Below are positions 24,437-33,905 of a stretch of DNA of 64,000 nucleotides, in pieces. The DNA comes from Lysobacter terrestris (GTDB lineage Bacteria > Pseudomonadota > Gammaproteobacteria > Xanthomonadales > Xanthomonadaceae). The DNA is taken from NCBI RefSeq assembly GCF_014489475.1, contig NZ_CP060820.1, positions 186,001-250,000 on the forward strand. The letters run 5' to 3'. The stretch's first letter is position 1. Every line of letters starts with the position of its first letter. Under the pieces are notes generated by a model that saw only the letters and a list, made by a program, of their open reading frames with translations, was not told the origin of the DNA and ran no database searches. Both the position numbers and the translations under genes were made by a program.

Positions 24437-25183
24437 TTACCAGCGACCCGGACGGGTCAGCGGCGGCGCTTCGCGCTGGCGGTCGTAGGCGCGCAGCTCG
24501 TCGCGGATGTGGGCGATGCGCTGGCGGCCGAGCGCGTTGCGCGACTCGTCCAGCACCACGCCATCGAGCAGTTCGGCCATGCGCTGCGCGGTCGGCAGCA
24601 TGGTTTCCCACGCATCCAGCGCCGGCACCGACGCCGGTAGGGTCAGGAAGAACGCGATCGCCGGCGTCTCCATCGACTGGATGCTGGCCATGTCGAAGCT
24701 GCCCGGCTTCATGATGTTGGCGACGCTGAAGACCGGGCCGCGCTCGGGATGGTTGTCGATCAGGCGGTGGAACACGCCCATGTGGCCGTAGGTGAGACCG
24801 GCCTTCTCCGCGGCGACGACGATGTCTGGGCCGAGCAGCTTGGAACCGGCGCGGGCGGCGAGGTACAGCGTCACGATCTTCTCGTAGGTCTCGTCGCCGC
24901 GCTTGCCCAGGTCGCTGTTGGCTGACGACACGGCGGCCGGCTCGGCCGCCAGTTCGAGTTCGGGCTGCGTGGCGCGCTCGTCGTAGTTGTCGACGGGATC
25001 GGTGACGATTGCCTGCGCCCCCAGCGTCGGCTCGGTCCGCGGCGCGAAGGCATCGGCGATGCTTTCGCGCGGCACCCGCTTGCCCTGCTCCTGCTTGCGC
25101 GGCCTGCCGAAGAAGACGATCGCGCCGATCAGGATCAGGCCGGCAACGGCGATGGCAATGCGCAGCAGGGTGATGTCGGACAT
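24437..25183 (-). CDS. zipA: Cell division protein ZipA
   Basis: 248 aa. A single N-terminal membrane anchor (about 6-25) is followed by a short charged and acidic linker. The C-terminal FtsZ-binding domain covers about 110-240, with VFHRLIDNHPERGPVFSVAN and MKPGSFD characteristic. It tethers the Z-ring to the inner membrane. The linker is shorter than in E. coli ZipA (328 aa). The gene starts 30 bp after the smc stop, and the order smc-zipA-ligA is one found in related genomes. Confidence 0.92.
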   Translation of the reverse strand: MSDITLLRIAIAVAGLILIGAIVFFGRPRKQEQGKRVPRESIADAFAPRTEPTLGAQAIVTDPVDNYDERATQPELELAAEPAAVSSANSDLGKRGDETYEKIVTLYLAARAGSKLLGPDIVVAAEKAGLTYGHMGVFHRLIDNHPERGPVFSVANIMKPGSFDMASIQSMETPAIAFFLTLPASVPALDAWETMLPTAQRMAELLDGVVLDESRNALGRQRIAHIRDELRAYDRQREAPPLTRPGRW

Positions 25184-25213
25184 CGTGTCAGGGCTCCCTT
25201 CGTGGTCGCGATG

Positions 25214-28200
25214 TTAGGCGGCGCCGGCGAGGCGCGTGGCTTCGGCGAGGTCGACGGACACCAGGCGGCTGACGCCCGGTTCGCGCATGGTCACGCCGGA
25301 CAGCTGTTGCGCGGCTTCCATCGTCGCCTTGTTGTGGGTGACGAACAGGAACTGCACCTGTTCGCTCATCTCGCTGACCATGTTGGCCAGGCGGCCGACG
25401 TTGGCTTCGTCCAGCGGCGCGTCGACTTCGTCCAGCAGGCAGAACGGCGCGGGGTTGAGACGGAAGATCGCGAACACCAGCGCCACCGCGGTCATCGCCT
25501 TCTCGCCGCCCGAGAGCAGCGAGATGTTCGACACGCGCTTGCCCGGCGGGCGCGCCATGATCGTGACGCCGGTGTCGAGCAGGTCTTCGCCGGTCAGTTC
25601 CAGGTAGGCGTGGCCGCCGCCGAACAGGCGCGGATACAGCTCCTGCACGCTGGAATTGACGCGGTCGAAGGTGTCCTTGAAGCGGCCGCGGGTCTCGCGG
25701 TCGATCTTGCGGATCGCTTCTTCCAGGGTTTCCAGCGCGGTGGTGAGGTCGGCGTCCTGGGCGTCGAGGTAGTCCTTGCGCTCGGCGGCTTCGGCGTGTT
25801 CCTGGATCGCGGCCAGGTTGACCGGCTCCAGGCGGCGCAGCTTGCCGTCGAGGTCGGTGACGACCTTTTCCCAGACCGACGGCTCGGCGTCGTCGGGGAG
25901 CGTGTTGACCACGTCCTCGATGACGAAGCCGGCCTCGACGATCGCGGCGCTGAGGGTTTCGGCCTTCAGCACCAGCGCCTGCTGTTCGAGGCGGCGCTGG
26001 CCGATGGCTTCGCGCTGCGAGATCGCCTGCTCGTCACGGGCGTGACGGGTCTGTTCGAACTGGCGCAGTTCGTTGTCGATGCCGTCGACGGTGGTGCGGG
26101 CGGCGGTGAGGTTCTGCTCGACCAGCACGCGCTGTTCCAGCGCGACCTGGCGTTGTTCTTCCAGCTGGTGCACGGGCTCGTCGCCTTCGGCGAGCTGCTC
26201 GACCAGTTCGCCCAGGCGTGAATCGAGCTGGCCACGCTGGCCGCCCATGCGGTCCAAGGCCTGCATCAGGCCAGCGATCTGGGCGCGCTGGGTTTCGACC
26301 GAGAGCAGCAGCGCCTGCGCGGCATCGCGCGATTCGCGCGCCATGGTGCGGGACTGCTCGCGGGCGTCGAACAGCGCGCGGCGTTCGGCGTCGAGTTGCT
26401 GGCGGGTGTCTTCGTGCTCGGCCATGCGCATGACCGCCTCTTCCTGGCGGGCACGGGCTTCGCTGGACTGCTCGCGCGCGCCGTCGAGGGACGCGGTGAG
26501 CTGGGCCAGTTCCGCGTCGATCTTCTCGATGCGGTTGCGCGCGTTGTCGAGGCGCCCCTGCTGGCTCTGCAGCTGGCCGGCCAGTTCGGACACGCCGCGA
26601 TGGGCCATGTACAGCGCGCGCTGGGCGTCTTCGCGGTGCTGCTCGGCGGCAAGCAGGCGATCGCGCCAGGCGGTGATGCCGCGCTCGAGTTCATGCTCGC
26701 GGTGCTGCAGTTCTTCGATCTGCGCGCGCAGCGTCTGGATCTCGCGTTCGCGCAGCAGCGCGCCCTGCTTGGCCGCGCCGGAGCGCAGCACGCGCACCCA
26801 GCCGGCGCCGAGGCGTTCGCCGGTGCGGGTGATGATGGATTCGCCCTCGCCCAGCTGCGGCAGCAGTGCGCGCGCGTCGGCCAGGGTTTCGGCGGTGTGC
26901 AGCTTGGCGAGGATGCGGCGGATCGCGATCGGGCCGGTGACCTTCGAGGCCAGCGAGGTCGGCGCGAAGGCAACGGCGTCGTTGTGCGGATCGACCAGCG
27001 CAAGACGGCCCTCGCCGAGATCGCCGATGGCATCGACCAGCGCCTCGGGCGCTTCGACCAGCACGCCTTCGATCAGCTGGCCGAGCGCGCTTTCGACGGC
27101 GTTTTCCCAGCCCTGCTCGACCACGAGCTTCTCGCCGACGCGGGCCGCGTTGTCGAGGCCGCGCTGGCGCAGCCATTCGCTGGCGGCACCCTGCTCCTGG
27201 CCCAACGCGGCGTGCTGCAGGGTTTCCAGCGAGGACAGGCGGCCGCGCGAGGTCTGCGCCTGCTTGCGGACTTCGGCCAGCTCGGTCTGCGCGGCGCGCT
27301 GCTGGTCCTGCAGCTCGGTCAGCGCGTGCTTGCGGGTTTCCAGCTCGGTGCCGAGGGTGTCGAGCGACTCCTTCTGCGTGTCGTGCTGTTCCTGCAGGCC
27401 GGCGAAGGCATCGGCCAGCGCGGTCAGGTCGAGCGCGGCACGCTCGGTGGTCAGCGATTCGCGGCGGCGATCGGCGTCGAGCGCCTGGCGATCGAGGCCT
27501 TCGATGCGGGTGCGTTCGACGTCGGCCGCACGGGCGGCTTCGCTCTGAGCACGCGTGTGCGCATCCCAGCGTTGCTGCCAGTCGTTGAGCCTGGTTTCCG
27601 CCTCGCGCAGGGCGTCCTGGCGGGCGATGTCGTCCTCGCGCAGCTGCTCCAGGCGCGGTTCGGCGTCTTCGATGGCGTTGCGCAGCACGTCGAGCTTCGA
27701 CTGGTCGCTGCCGATGTGCGAGGCGATCTCGGCCAACTGCGTCATCGCCTCGTCGCGGGCGCGCTGCAGGCGCGTGGACATCTCGCGCTGGTGCTGGATC
27801 TGCTGTTCGATGCGGGCCAGCGCACCGCCGACTTCGTAGCTGGCGGCCTGGGCCTTGTTGAGGGCCTCGGCGGCGTCCTCGCGGCGCACGCGGCCGGTTT
27901 CGATCTCGCGCTCGGCTTCACGCTGTTCGGCGATCAACTGCTGCAGGCGGGTTTCCTGCGAGCCCAGCTTCTCGCGCTGGCTCTGCAGCTTCTGGTCGAG
28001 GACGCGGTGTTCGAGCGCCTTCCACTCGGCGTCCTTGACCTTGCGTTCGGCCTGGATCGCCTGGTACTGCTCGGCCTGGCGCGCCTGGCGCTTGAGGTGT
28101 TCGAGCTGCTTGCCGACTTCCTCGCGCAGGTCGTTGAGGCGGTCGAGGTTCTCGCGGGTGTGGCGGATGCGGGTCTCGGTTTCCTTGCGGCGCTCCTTGT

Positions 28201-28717
28201 ACTTGGAGATGCCGGCGGCTTCTTCGAGGTAGACGCGCAGTTCCTCGGGCTTGGCCTCGATGACCTGCGAAATCATGCCCTGCTCGATGATCGAGTAGCT
28301 GCGCGGGCCCAGGCCGGTGCCGAGGAACAGGTCGGTGATGTCGCGGCGGCGGCACTTGGCGCCGTTGAGGTAGTACTGGTTCTGGCCGTCGCGGCTGACG
28401 GTGCGCTTGACCGAGATTTCGTTGAACGCGGCGAATTCGCCGCTGATGGTGTGGTCGGAGTTGTCGAAGATCAGTTCGACCATCGCCTGCGACACCGGCT
28501 TGCGCGCCGAGGAACCCGCGAAGATCACGTCCGTCAGCGAATCGCCGCGCAGGCGGCTGGCCGAACTTTCGCCCATCACCCAGCGCACGGCGTCGATGAT
28601 GTTGGACTTGCCGCAGCCGTTCGGACCGACCACGCCGGTCATGTTGGTCGGCAGGTGCAGCGTGGTCGGATCGACGAAGGACTTGAAGCCGGACAACTTG
28701 ATGGTGGAAAGACGCAT
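25214..28717 (-). CDS. smc: Chromosome segregation protein SMC
   Basis: 1167 aa ATPase of the Smc-ScpAB condensin. Walker A GPNGCGKS lies at 31-38. Long coiled coils flank a central hinge (about 500-640, with GQLIEGVLVEAPEAL). The C-terminal head has the signature LLSGGEKAMTA and Walker B CLLDEVDAPLDEAN. Its partners ScpA and ScpB are encoded at 29947 and 31014 on the other strand, with bolA and a YciI gene between. Confidence 0.97.
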   Translation of the reverse strand: MRLSTIKLSGFKSFVDPTTLHLPTNMTGVVGPNGCGKSNIIDAVRWVMGESSASRLRGDSLTDVIFAGSSARKPVSQAMVELIFDNSDHTISGEFAAFNEISVKRTVSRDGQNQYYLNGAKCRRRDITDLFLGTGLGPRSYSIIEQGMISQVIEAKPEELRVYLEEAAGISKYKERRKETETRIRHTRENLDRLNDLREEVGKQLEHLKRQARQAEQYQAIQAERKVKDAEWKALEHRVLDQKLQSQREKLGSQETRLQQLIAEQREAEREIETGRVRREDAAEALNKAQAASYEVGGALARIEQQIQHQREMSTRLQRARDEAMTQLAEIASHIGSDQSKLDVLRNAIEDAEPRLEQLREDDIARQDALREAETRLNDWQQRWDAHTRAQSEAARAADVERTRIEGLDRQALDADRRRESLTTERAALDLTALADAFAGLQEQHDTQKESLDTLGTELETRKHALTELQDQQRAAQTELAEVRKQAQTSRGRLSSLETLQHAALGQEQGAASEWLRQRGLDNAARVGEKLVVEQGWENAVESALGQLIEGVLVEAPEALVDAIGDLGEGRLALVDPHNDAVAFAPTSLASKVTGPIAIRRILAKLHTAETLADARALLPQLGEGESIITRTGERLGAGWVRVLRSGAAKQGALLREREIQTLRAQIEELQHREHELERGITAWRDRLLAAEQHREDAQRALYMAHRGVSELAGQLQSQQGRLDNARNRIEKIDAELAQLTASLDGAREQSSEARARQEEAVMRMAEHEDTRQQLDAERRALFDAREQSRTMARESRDAAQALLLSVETQRAQIAGLMQALDRMGGQRGQLDSRLGELVEQLAEGDEPVHQLEEQRQVALEQRVLVEQNLTAARTTVDGIDNELRQFEQTRHARDEQAISQREAIGQRRLEQQALVLKAETLSAAIVEAGFVIEDVVNTLPDDAEPSVWEKVVTDLDGKLRRLEPVNLAAIQEHAEAAERKDYLDAQDADLTTALETLEEAIRKIDRETRGRFKDTFDRVNSSVQELYPRLFGGGHAYLELTGEDLLDTGVTIMARPPGKRVSNISLLSGGEKAMTAVALVFAIFRLNPAPFCLLDEVDAPLDEANVGRLANMVSEMSEQVQFLFVTHNKATMEAAQQLSGVTMREPGVSRLVSVDLAEATRLAGAA

Positions 28718-28951
28718 GCGACGCGGGTGCCTCTGGCGGGGGCGTTGCCGCCTCGCCTCTGGGTACTGAAACAGATTAGATAATTCGCCTAAGCCATTGA
28801 TTCAGCTAGACGATCGCCGGGCGAAAACCCGGACCCACGGGCGAGTATAGCGGGCGGACTACGGCGTGACAGGGGGCGGTGCAGCAGAACATGCGACCCC
28901 TTCCGGGCGCCAGGTGCGCTGGGGATCCCGGGCGCGCTGCGCGCACCCGGG

Positions 28952-29242
28952 CTACGGCGTGCCGGCTTCCTGCGGCGTGCGCGCCCGGATCGCCAGGGCG
29001 TGGATGTCGGTGGTCATCAACTCACCCACCGCGGCATAGACGGCACGGTGGCGGGCGATCGGGCTCAGGCCGGCGAAGGCGCCGCTGACCACGTCCACGC
29101 GGAAATGCCCCCGGCCGTCGCGGGCGCCGGCGTGGCCGGCGTGCTTGTGGCTCTCGTCCTCGATCTCCAGTGCCATCGGGGCCAGCGTGGCCTCGATCGC
29201 GGCGCGGATCGCGCCGACCCGCTCTTCCCGCGGCAGGCTCAC
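28952..29242 (-). CDS. bolA: BolA family protein
   Basis: 96 aa. BolA-type proteins pair with monothiol glutaredoxins around a [2Fe-2S] cluster and, in E. coli, also act as a stress and morphology regulator. The family signature is visible as the HKHAGHAG segment followed by [20 protein letters not shown]. The start codon is GTG at 29242, overlapping the upstream YciI-family stop by 4 bp, so the pair is probably translated together. Confidence 0.87.
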   Translation of the reverse strand: MSLPREERVGAIRAAIEATLAPMALEIEDESHKHAGHAGARDGRGHFRVDVVSGAFAGLSPIARHRAVYAAVGELMTTDIHALAIRARTPQEAGTP

Positions 29243-29538
29243 GGCAGGACCCGCTTGAACGGGCGCACGTCGACCCGCGCATAGATGCCAGCGGCGACAT
29301 ACGGATCGGCATCGGCCCAGGCACGGGCCTCGTCCAGCGAGCCGAACTCGGCCACCACCAGGCTGCCGCTGAATCCGGCCGGGCCCGGGTCTTCGGCATC
29401 GATCGCCGGGCACGGACCGGCCAGCATCAGGCGTCCCGCGTCGCGCAGCGCGGTCAGCCGGGCCAGGTGCGCCGGGCGCGCGGCGAGCCGCTTGGCGAGG
29501 ACATCCGGGCCGTCATGGCCCTCGATCACGTACCACAT
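29239..29538 (-). CDS. YciI family protein
   Basis: 99 aa from [10 protein letters not shown]. YciI-like proteins are small ferredoxin-like folds; some are dehalogenase-like or muconolactone-isomerase-like, but most have no known function. The pattern of an N-terminal [11 protein letters not shown], a central AGRLMLAGP and a C-terminal [15 protein letters not shown] fits the family. An ATG at 29550 would add four residues and cannot be excluded. The gene precedes bolA with a 4-bp overlap. Confidence 0.85.
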   Translation of the reverse strand: MWYVIEGHDGPDVLAKRLAARPAHLARLTALRDAGRLMLAGPCPAIDAEDPGPAGFSGSLVVAEFGSLDEARAWADADPYVAAGIYARVDVRPFKRVLP

Positions 29539-29550
29539 GCCTTCATTCAT

Positions 29551-29946
29551 CCTGTGCGCAGAGTCGAAGAATTGTAGCCGCGTGCGGAATCGATCCTGAC
29601 CGGAGCAGTCGTCGCGCTGGACACACCCCCGCCCCGCCCCGTACCCTTGGCGACAACTACCTGAGGCCGGAAGCAGCGGCCGTCGCGGCAGGACTCCCAC
29701 ACCGCCGCCACAACGCACCTCGAAGTGCGTCGCTGCACCCACCCGGCCCTCGCCCGCAATCCACTTCGTCGACACCGCCCCGCCCTGCGGGTGCGCCGGT
29801 TGAAGTCCATTCGGGCAATGGGATCAAGCTTTCGACGTAGCTGTCCGTAGCACCTTGCGGTCGCGTCTCGCAGGCCGGGCCATGCCCGCGCCGCCGGCGC
29901 CGCCGATGTCGTAGCCAATGCCAGGGCCCGGAGGGGCCGGCTTCGA
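29551..29946. other. Intergenic region between the divergent YciI and scpA genes
   Basis: About 396 bp with no convincing gene. Open frames that cross it are extensions or shadows of the neighbours. It should hold the promoters of both divergent units. The only structure noticed is a 6-bp hairpin, ACGCAC / GTGCGT, at 29713-29730. Confidence 0.6.
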
Positions 29947-30891
29947 ATGACCGATGAAGTAAACAGCGGCGATGTAGACGGCGGCGGCAGTGCGCCTGCT
30001 GCGCCGGAAAACAACCACAACAACACCCGTCCGCAGCAGCAGGAAATGCCGCTGGCGATGGTGCTCGGCCAGCCGGTGCTGCAGATCCCGCAGGACCTGT
30101 ACATCCCGCCGGACGCGCTGGAAGTCATCCTCGAGGCCTTCGAGGGCCCGCTCGACCTGCTGCTGTACCTGATCCGCCGGCAGAACCTGGACATCCTCGA
30201 CATCCCGGTGGCGGAGATCACCCGCCAGTACGTCGAGTACATCCAGACGATGCACGAGATGCTGCGCTTCGAGCTGGCCGCCGAGTACCTGGTGATGGCC
30301 GCGATGCTGGCCGAGATCAAGTCGCGCATGCTGCTGCCGCGCGCGCCGACCGAGGAAGGCCTGGAGGAAGACCCCCGCGCCGAACTGGTCCGCCGCCTGC
30401 AGGAATACGAGCGCTTCAAGAAGGCCGCCGAGGACATCGATACCCTGCCCCGGCAGGACCGCGACACCACGCCGGCTTCGGCCTTCGTGCCCGACCGCGC
30501 CAGCGTCAAGCTGCCGCCGCCGGTGGATCTCAAGGAAATGCTGCTGGCCCTGCACGACGTGCTCAAGCGCGCCGAGCTGTTCACCCAGCACGCAATCAAG
30601 CGCGATGCGCTCAGCGTGCGCCAGCGCATGGGCGACCTGCTGGAAGCGCTCAAGGACGGCGTGTTCCACCGCTTCGAATCGCTGTTCACCGCCGAGGAAG
30701 GCAAGCTCGGCGTGGTGGTGACCTTCCTCGGCCTGCTCACCCTGGCCAAGGAACAGCTGGTGGAAATCGTGCAGGAAGGCCCGCTGCAGCCGATCTACGT
30801 CAAGTCGCTGGCGCTGAACAAGGACGGCGCCGAGATCGAACTGAGCAGCGAGTTCGACGAACCCGCCGCGAACGACGACGCGCGGGCGTGA
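29947..30891 (+). CDS. scpA: Segregation and condensation protein A
   Basis: 314 aa kleisin that bridges the SMC heads. The conserved N-terminal FEGPLDLLLYLIRRQNLDI is present at about residues 65-83. A middle helical region (VEYIQTMHEMLRFELAAEYL) and a C-terminal winged helix that binds the SMC head follow. The first 35 residues are a poorly conserved Asn/Gln-rich lead. scpB follows closely. Confidence 0.94.
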   Translation: MTDEVNSGDVDGGGSAPAAPENNHNNTRPQQQEMPLAMVLGQPVLQIPQDLYIPPDALEVILEAFEGPLDLLLYLIRRQNLDILDIPVAEITRQYVEYIQTMHEMLRFELAAEYLVMAAMLAEIKSRMLLPRAPTEEGLEEDPRAELVRRLQEYERFKKAAEDIDTLPRQDRDTTPASAFVPDRASVKLPPPVDLKEMLLALHDVLKRAELFTQHAIKRDALSVRQRMGDLLEALKDGVFHRFESLFTAEEGKLGVVVTFLGLLTLAKEQLVEIVQEGPLQPIYVKSLALNKDGAEIELSSEFDEPAANDDARA

Positions 30892-31013
30892 TCGCCTTGC
30901 CGCCCGCGCTCCCTGAAACCCAGAGCAACGGCAACGACGGCACGCCCATGGACCTCCCGGCTCCCGATTTCGAACTTGAAGCCCCCAACCGTCCACATCG
31001 CACATCAATCCTG

Positions 31014-31937
31014 ATGGACCAAGACCTCATCAATCGCATCATCGAAGGCGCCCTGCTCGCGGCCAACCAGCCGCTGACGCTGGCACAGCTGCATTCGCTG
31101 TTCCCCGAGGACCAGCCCGCGCCGAACGACAGCGTCGAACAGGCGCTGGAATTCCTGCGCGAGGACTGCGCCAACCGTGGCGTCGAACTGGTCGAACTGG
31201 CCTCGGGCTTCCGCTACCAGGTCAAGGCCGACGTGCACGCCTGGGTGTCGCGCCTGTGGACCGAGCGCAAGACCAAGTACACCCGCGCCACCCTGGAAAC
31301 CCTGGCCCTGATCGCCTACCGCCAGCCGATCACGCGCGGCGAGATCGAACAGGTCCGCGGCGTGGCGGTCAGCAGCAACATCATCCAGGCACTGGAAGAA
31401 CGCGAGTGGATCCGCGTCGTCGGCCACCGCGACGTGCCCGGCAAGCCGGCCCTGTTCGGCACCACCAAGGGCTTCCTCGACTACTTCGGGCTGAAGCGCC
31501 TGGACGAGCTGCCGCCGCTGTCGGAACTGAAGGACATCGGCGAGCTCGAACCGCAGCTGCAGTTCGACAACGTGATCGATCCGACCCCGATCGAAGCCGG
31601 TGGCCTGGGCGCCGCCCCCGGCGTGGAAGGCGATGCGGCCAACGGCGACGAACTCGCCGACAACACCGGCAGCGACGAGCTGTCGACCGGCGAATCCGAA
31701 GACAACCAGAGCGAAGGCATCGCTGCCGACGACGAAACCACCCATCCCGCCAGCGATGGCGAACCCGAAGCCGCGACGGGCGAATCCGCGGCAGACGAGA
31801 ACGACCCTGTACACGATGACAGCCCGGGCGACGCGGATGACGCGGACGACCGGGACAACGCCGTCGAGACGACGACCGTTCCCATGACCGATGACGACGC
31901 AGACCTTGCATCGTCGGAGCAAGAGAAAAATGACTGA
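31014..31937 (+). CDS. scpB: Segregation and condensation protein B with acidic tail
   Basis: 307 aa from MDQDLINRII. Two winged-helix domains make up the first 190 residues or so, with ETLALIAYRQPITRGEIE and KPALFGTTKGFLDYFGL conserved. It binds ScpA and regulates SMC. From about residue 195 to the end the protein is a long, probably disordered, Asp/Glu-rich tail. An in-frame GTG at 30888 overlaps the scpA stop (GTGA) and an ATG lies at 30948; I chose 31014 because conserved sequence begins there. The stop overlaps the rluB start. Confidence 0.88.
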   Translation: MDQDLINRIIEGALLAANQPLTLAQLHSLFPEDQPAPNDSVEQALEFLREDCANRGVELVELASGFRYQVKADVHAWVSRLWTERKTKYTRATLETLALIAYRQPITRGEIEQVRGVAVSSNIIQALEEREWIRVVGHRDVPGKPALFGTTKGFLDYFGLKRLDELPPLSELKDIGELEPQLQFDNVIDPTPIEAGGLGAAPGVEGDAANGDELADNTGSDELSTGESEDNQSEGIAADDETTHPASDGEPEAATGESAADENDPVHDDSPGDADDADDRDNAVETTTVPMTDDDADLASSEQEKND

Positions 31938-33684
31938 AGAAAAGAGCCGCAAGCTCACCCTCAAGCGTCCCGGCAGCGAAGCCGCCGACGCCCCGCGCCT
32001 CGAAGAGCGCCTGCACAAGGTGCTGGCGCAGGCCGGCCTCGGTTCGCGCCGTGCGCTGGAGCAGCGCATCGCCGATGGCCTGGTCAAGATCAATGGCGAG
32101 ACCGCCACGGTCGGCCAGAGCGTCACCGGCGGCGACAAGATCGAGATCGACGGCAAGACCTTCGTCGCGACCGCGCTGACGGAACCGGCGCGCGTGCTGA
32201 TGTACAACAAGCCCGAAGGCGAAGTGACCACGCGCGAGGACCCCGAAGGCCGTCCGACCGTGTTCGAAGCGCTGCCGATGCTCAAGGGCGCGCGCTGGAT
32301 CGCGATCGGCCGCCTCGACATCAACACCACCGGCCTGCTGCTGCTCACCACCGACGGTGAGCTCGCCAACGCGCTGATGCATCCGTCGTTCGAAGTCGAG
32401 CGCGAATACGTCTGCCGCGTGCGTGCACCGGAAGGCCAGGACGTCGTGCCGGACAACATCGTCGAGCGCCTCGCGCGCGGCGTCGCACTGGAAGACGGCT
32501 CGGCCAAGTTCGACGAGATCGAACGCATCGGCGGCAGCGATTCGCACGACTGGTTCCGCGTCGTGGTGAAGGAAGGCCGCAACCGCGAAGTGCGCCGCCT
32601 GTGGGAATCGCAGGGTTGCCAGGTTTCGCGCCTCAAGCGCGTGCGCTACGGCAAGGTCGCGCTGCCGCGCGAACTGCTGCGCAGCCAGTCGCAGGAACTC
32701 GCCGCGGACAAGGTCGAGGCGCTGCGCAGCGAGCTGGGCCTGGAGAGCGACACGCCTTCCGCGCTGACGCTGCAGCCGGTGATCGGCCAGCGCAAGGCGA
32801 CGAAGTCGACCATCGACCTGACCGGCAGGGGCCGTTCGCAGGGCTACGTCGGCGGCCACAACACGGCCGATGAAGGCCGCGAACTGCGCCGCTTCGACCA
32901 CGTGCGCGAGGATCGTCGCGGTGGCCGCGGCGGCAAGAAGCCGCACGGCGGCCTGACGGTGAGCGGCGAAATGGCCGCGAAGCAATCGCAGAAACCCTTC
33001 AAGCAGCGCAAGGACAAGGGTCCCAAGCCGCTGCCGGAAGGCAACCCCGCCGCGTTCCGCACCTGGTACGTGCCCGAGGGCGTCGACACCGGCCCGACCG
33101 GTCATCGCAACCCGGAAAATCGCGGACCTGGGCGCCCCAACAAGGGCGGCCCTTACGGCAACAAGCCGCCGCGCCGCGGTCCGGGCGGCGGCCAGGGTGA
33201 AGGCAATCGTGGTGGTGCTGGCGCTGGAGCTGGTGGTGGCTACCAGGGCCGTGGTCGCGGTGAGCGCTCCGGCGGCGGCGGGTTCGGCGGCGAACAGCGC
33301 GGCGGCGGTTACGGCGGTGACCGTTCCGGCGGCGGCTTCGGTGGCGAACAGCGTGGCGGTGGCGGTTACGGTGGCGAACGCAGCGAGCGCGGACCGCGTG
33401 GCGGCGGCGGTGGCCAAGGCCGCGCGCCCAAGCCCTATGGGCATCCGGGCAACGCCCCCAGCTTCCCGTCCGACCATGCCTATGGCGGCGGCTTCAATCC
33501 CTACGGCGACAAGCCGCGCGCGCCGCGTCCGGGCGGCAACCGCCCCGGCGGCAATGGACCCGGTGGCAATCGTCCCGGCGCCGGCAAGGGCCCGCGTCCT
33601 GGCGGCCCGCGACCCGGTGGCCCCCGTCCGGGCGGTCCGCGCGGCGGTGGTCGCCCCGGTGGTGGCCGTCATTCGGGCGGCTGA
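31930..33684 (+). CDS. rluB: 23S rRNA pseudouridine(2605) synthase RluB with long RGG-like tail
   Basis: 584 aa, about twice the usual 290. An S4 RNA-binding domain lies at about 24-70. The pseudouridine synthase domain has catalytic Asp130 in IGRLDINTTGLLL and ends near 270. Residues about 290-584 are a Gly/Arg/Pro-rich low-complexity tail with two GFGGEQRGGG units (around 451 and 470) and RPGG repeats at the end. Such tails bind RNA or ribosomes non-specifically. The ATG overlaps the scpB stop. The RluB/RluE/RluF choice is by similarity. Confidence 0.9.
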   Translation: MTEEKSRKLTLKRPGSEAADAPRLEERLHKVLAQAGLGSRRALEQRIADGLVKINGETATVGQSVTGGDKIEIDGKTFVATALTEPARVLMYNKPEGEVTTREDPEGRPTVFEALPMLKGARWIAIGRLDINTTGLLLLTTDGELANALMHPSFEVEREYVCRVRAPEGQDVVPDNIVERLARGVALEDGSAKFDEIERIGGSDSHDWFRVVVKEGRNREVRRLWESQGCQVSRLKRVRYGKVALPRELLRSQSQELAADKVEALRSELGLESDTPSALTLQPVIGQRKATKSTIDLTGRGRSQGYVGGHNTADEGRELRRFDHVREDRRGGRGGKKPHGGLTVSGEMAAKQSQKPFKQRKDKGPKPLPEGNPAAFRTWYVPEGVDTGPTGHRNPENRGPGRPNKGGPYGNKPPRRGPGGGQGEGNRGGAGAGAGGGYQGRGRGERSGGGGFGGEQRGGGYGGDRSGGGFGGEQRGGGGYGGERSERGPRGGGGGQGRAPKPYGHPGNAPSFPSDHAYGGGFNPYGDKPRAPRPGGNRPGGNGPGGNRPGAGKGPRPGGPRPGGPRPGGPRGGGRPGGGRHSGG

Positions 33685-33711
33685 TACCGGGCTGCAGACA
33701 GCGTGATCCGA

Positions 33712-33741
33712 CGAAGGGCGCCTTGGGGCGCCCTTCGTTTT
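33712..33741 (+). terminator. Terminator after rluB
   Basis: Perfect 11-bp stem CGAAGGGCGCC / GGCGCCCTTCG around TTGG, followed by TTTT. It closes the scpA-scpB-rluB unit. Confidence 0.9.
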
Positions 33742-33905
33742 GGTGGGCATGGCAGGTCGAACACCATGCGTACGGCGGCAGGCGCTCGCCGTCGCTGCGT
33801 TCACCCGCGTGAAGATCGAAGATCCAAGCCCGCGATAACAAGGAATTCGCGCCACGTTCCCCCGCCCTGCGCTATGCGGAGTGCACCCATCGCGGAGGCA
33901 TCGCC

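Noticed and set aside
26396-28783. A 795-codon plus-strand frame opposite smc.
   Set aside because: Ala/Leu/Gly/Val-rich shadow of the SMC coiled coil; no start context and no homology.
29551-29775. An N-terminal extension of the YciI-family frame to 29775.
   Set aside because: The added residues have no similarity to the family, and the family start is at MWYVI or just before.
33197-33684. Tandem repeats in the DNA that might be taken for a CRISPR or minisatellite.
   Set aside because: The periodicity follows codons for Gly/Arg-rich protein repeats of the RluB tail; there are no regular spacers.
31381-33855. An 824-codon minus-strand frame opposite scpB and rluB.
   Set aside because: Arises from the repetitive rluB tail read in reverse (Ala/Thr/Ala runs). 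It crosses the terminator at 33712.
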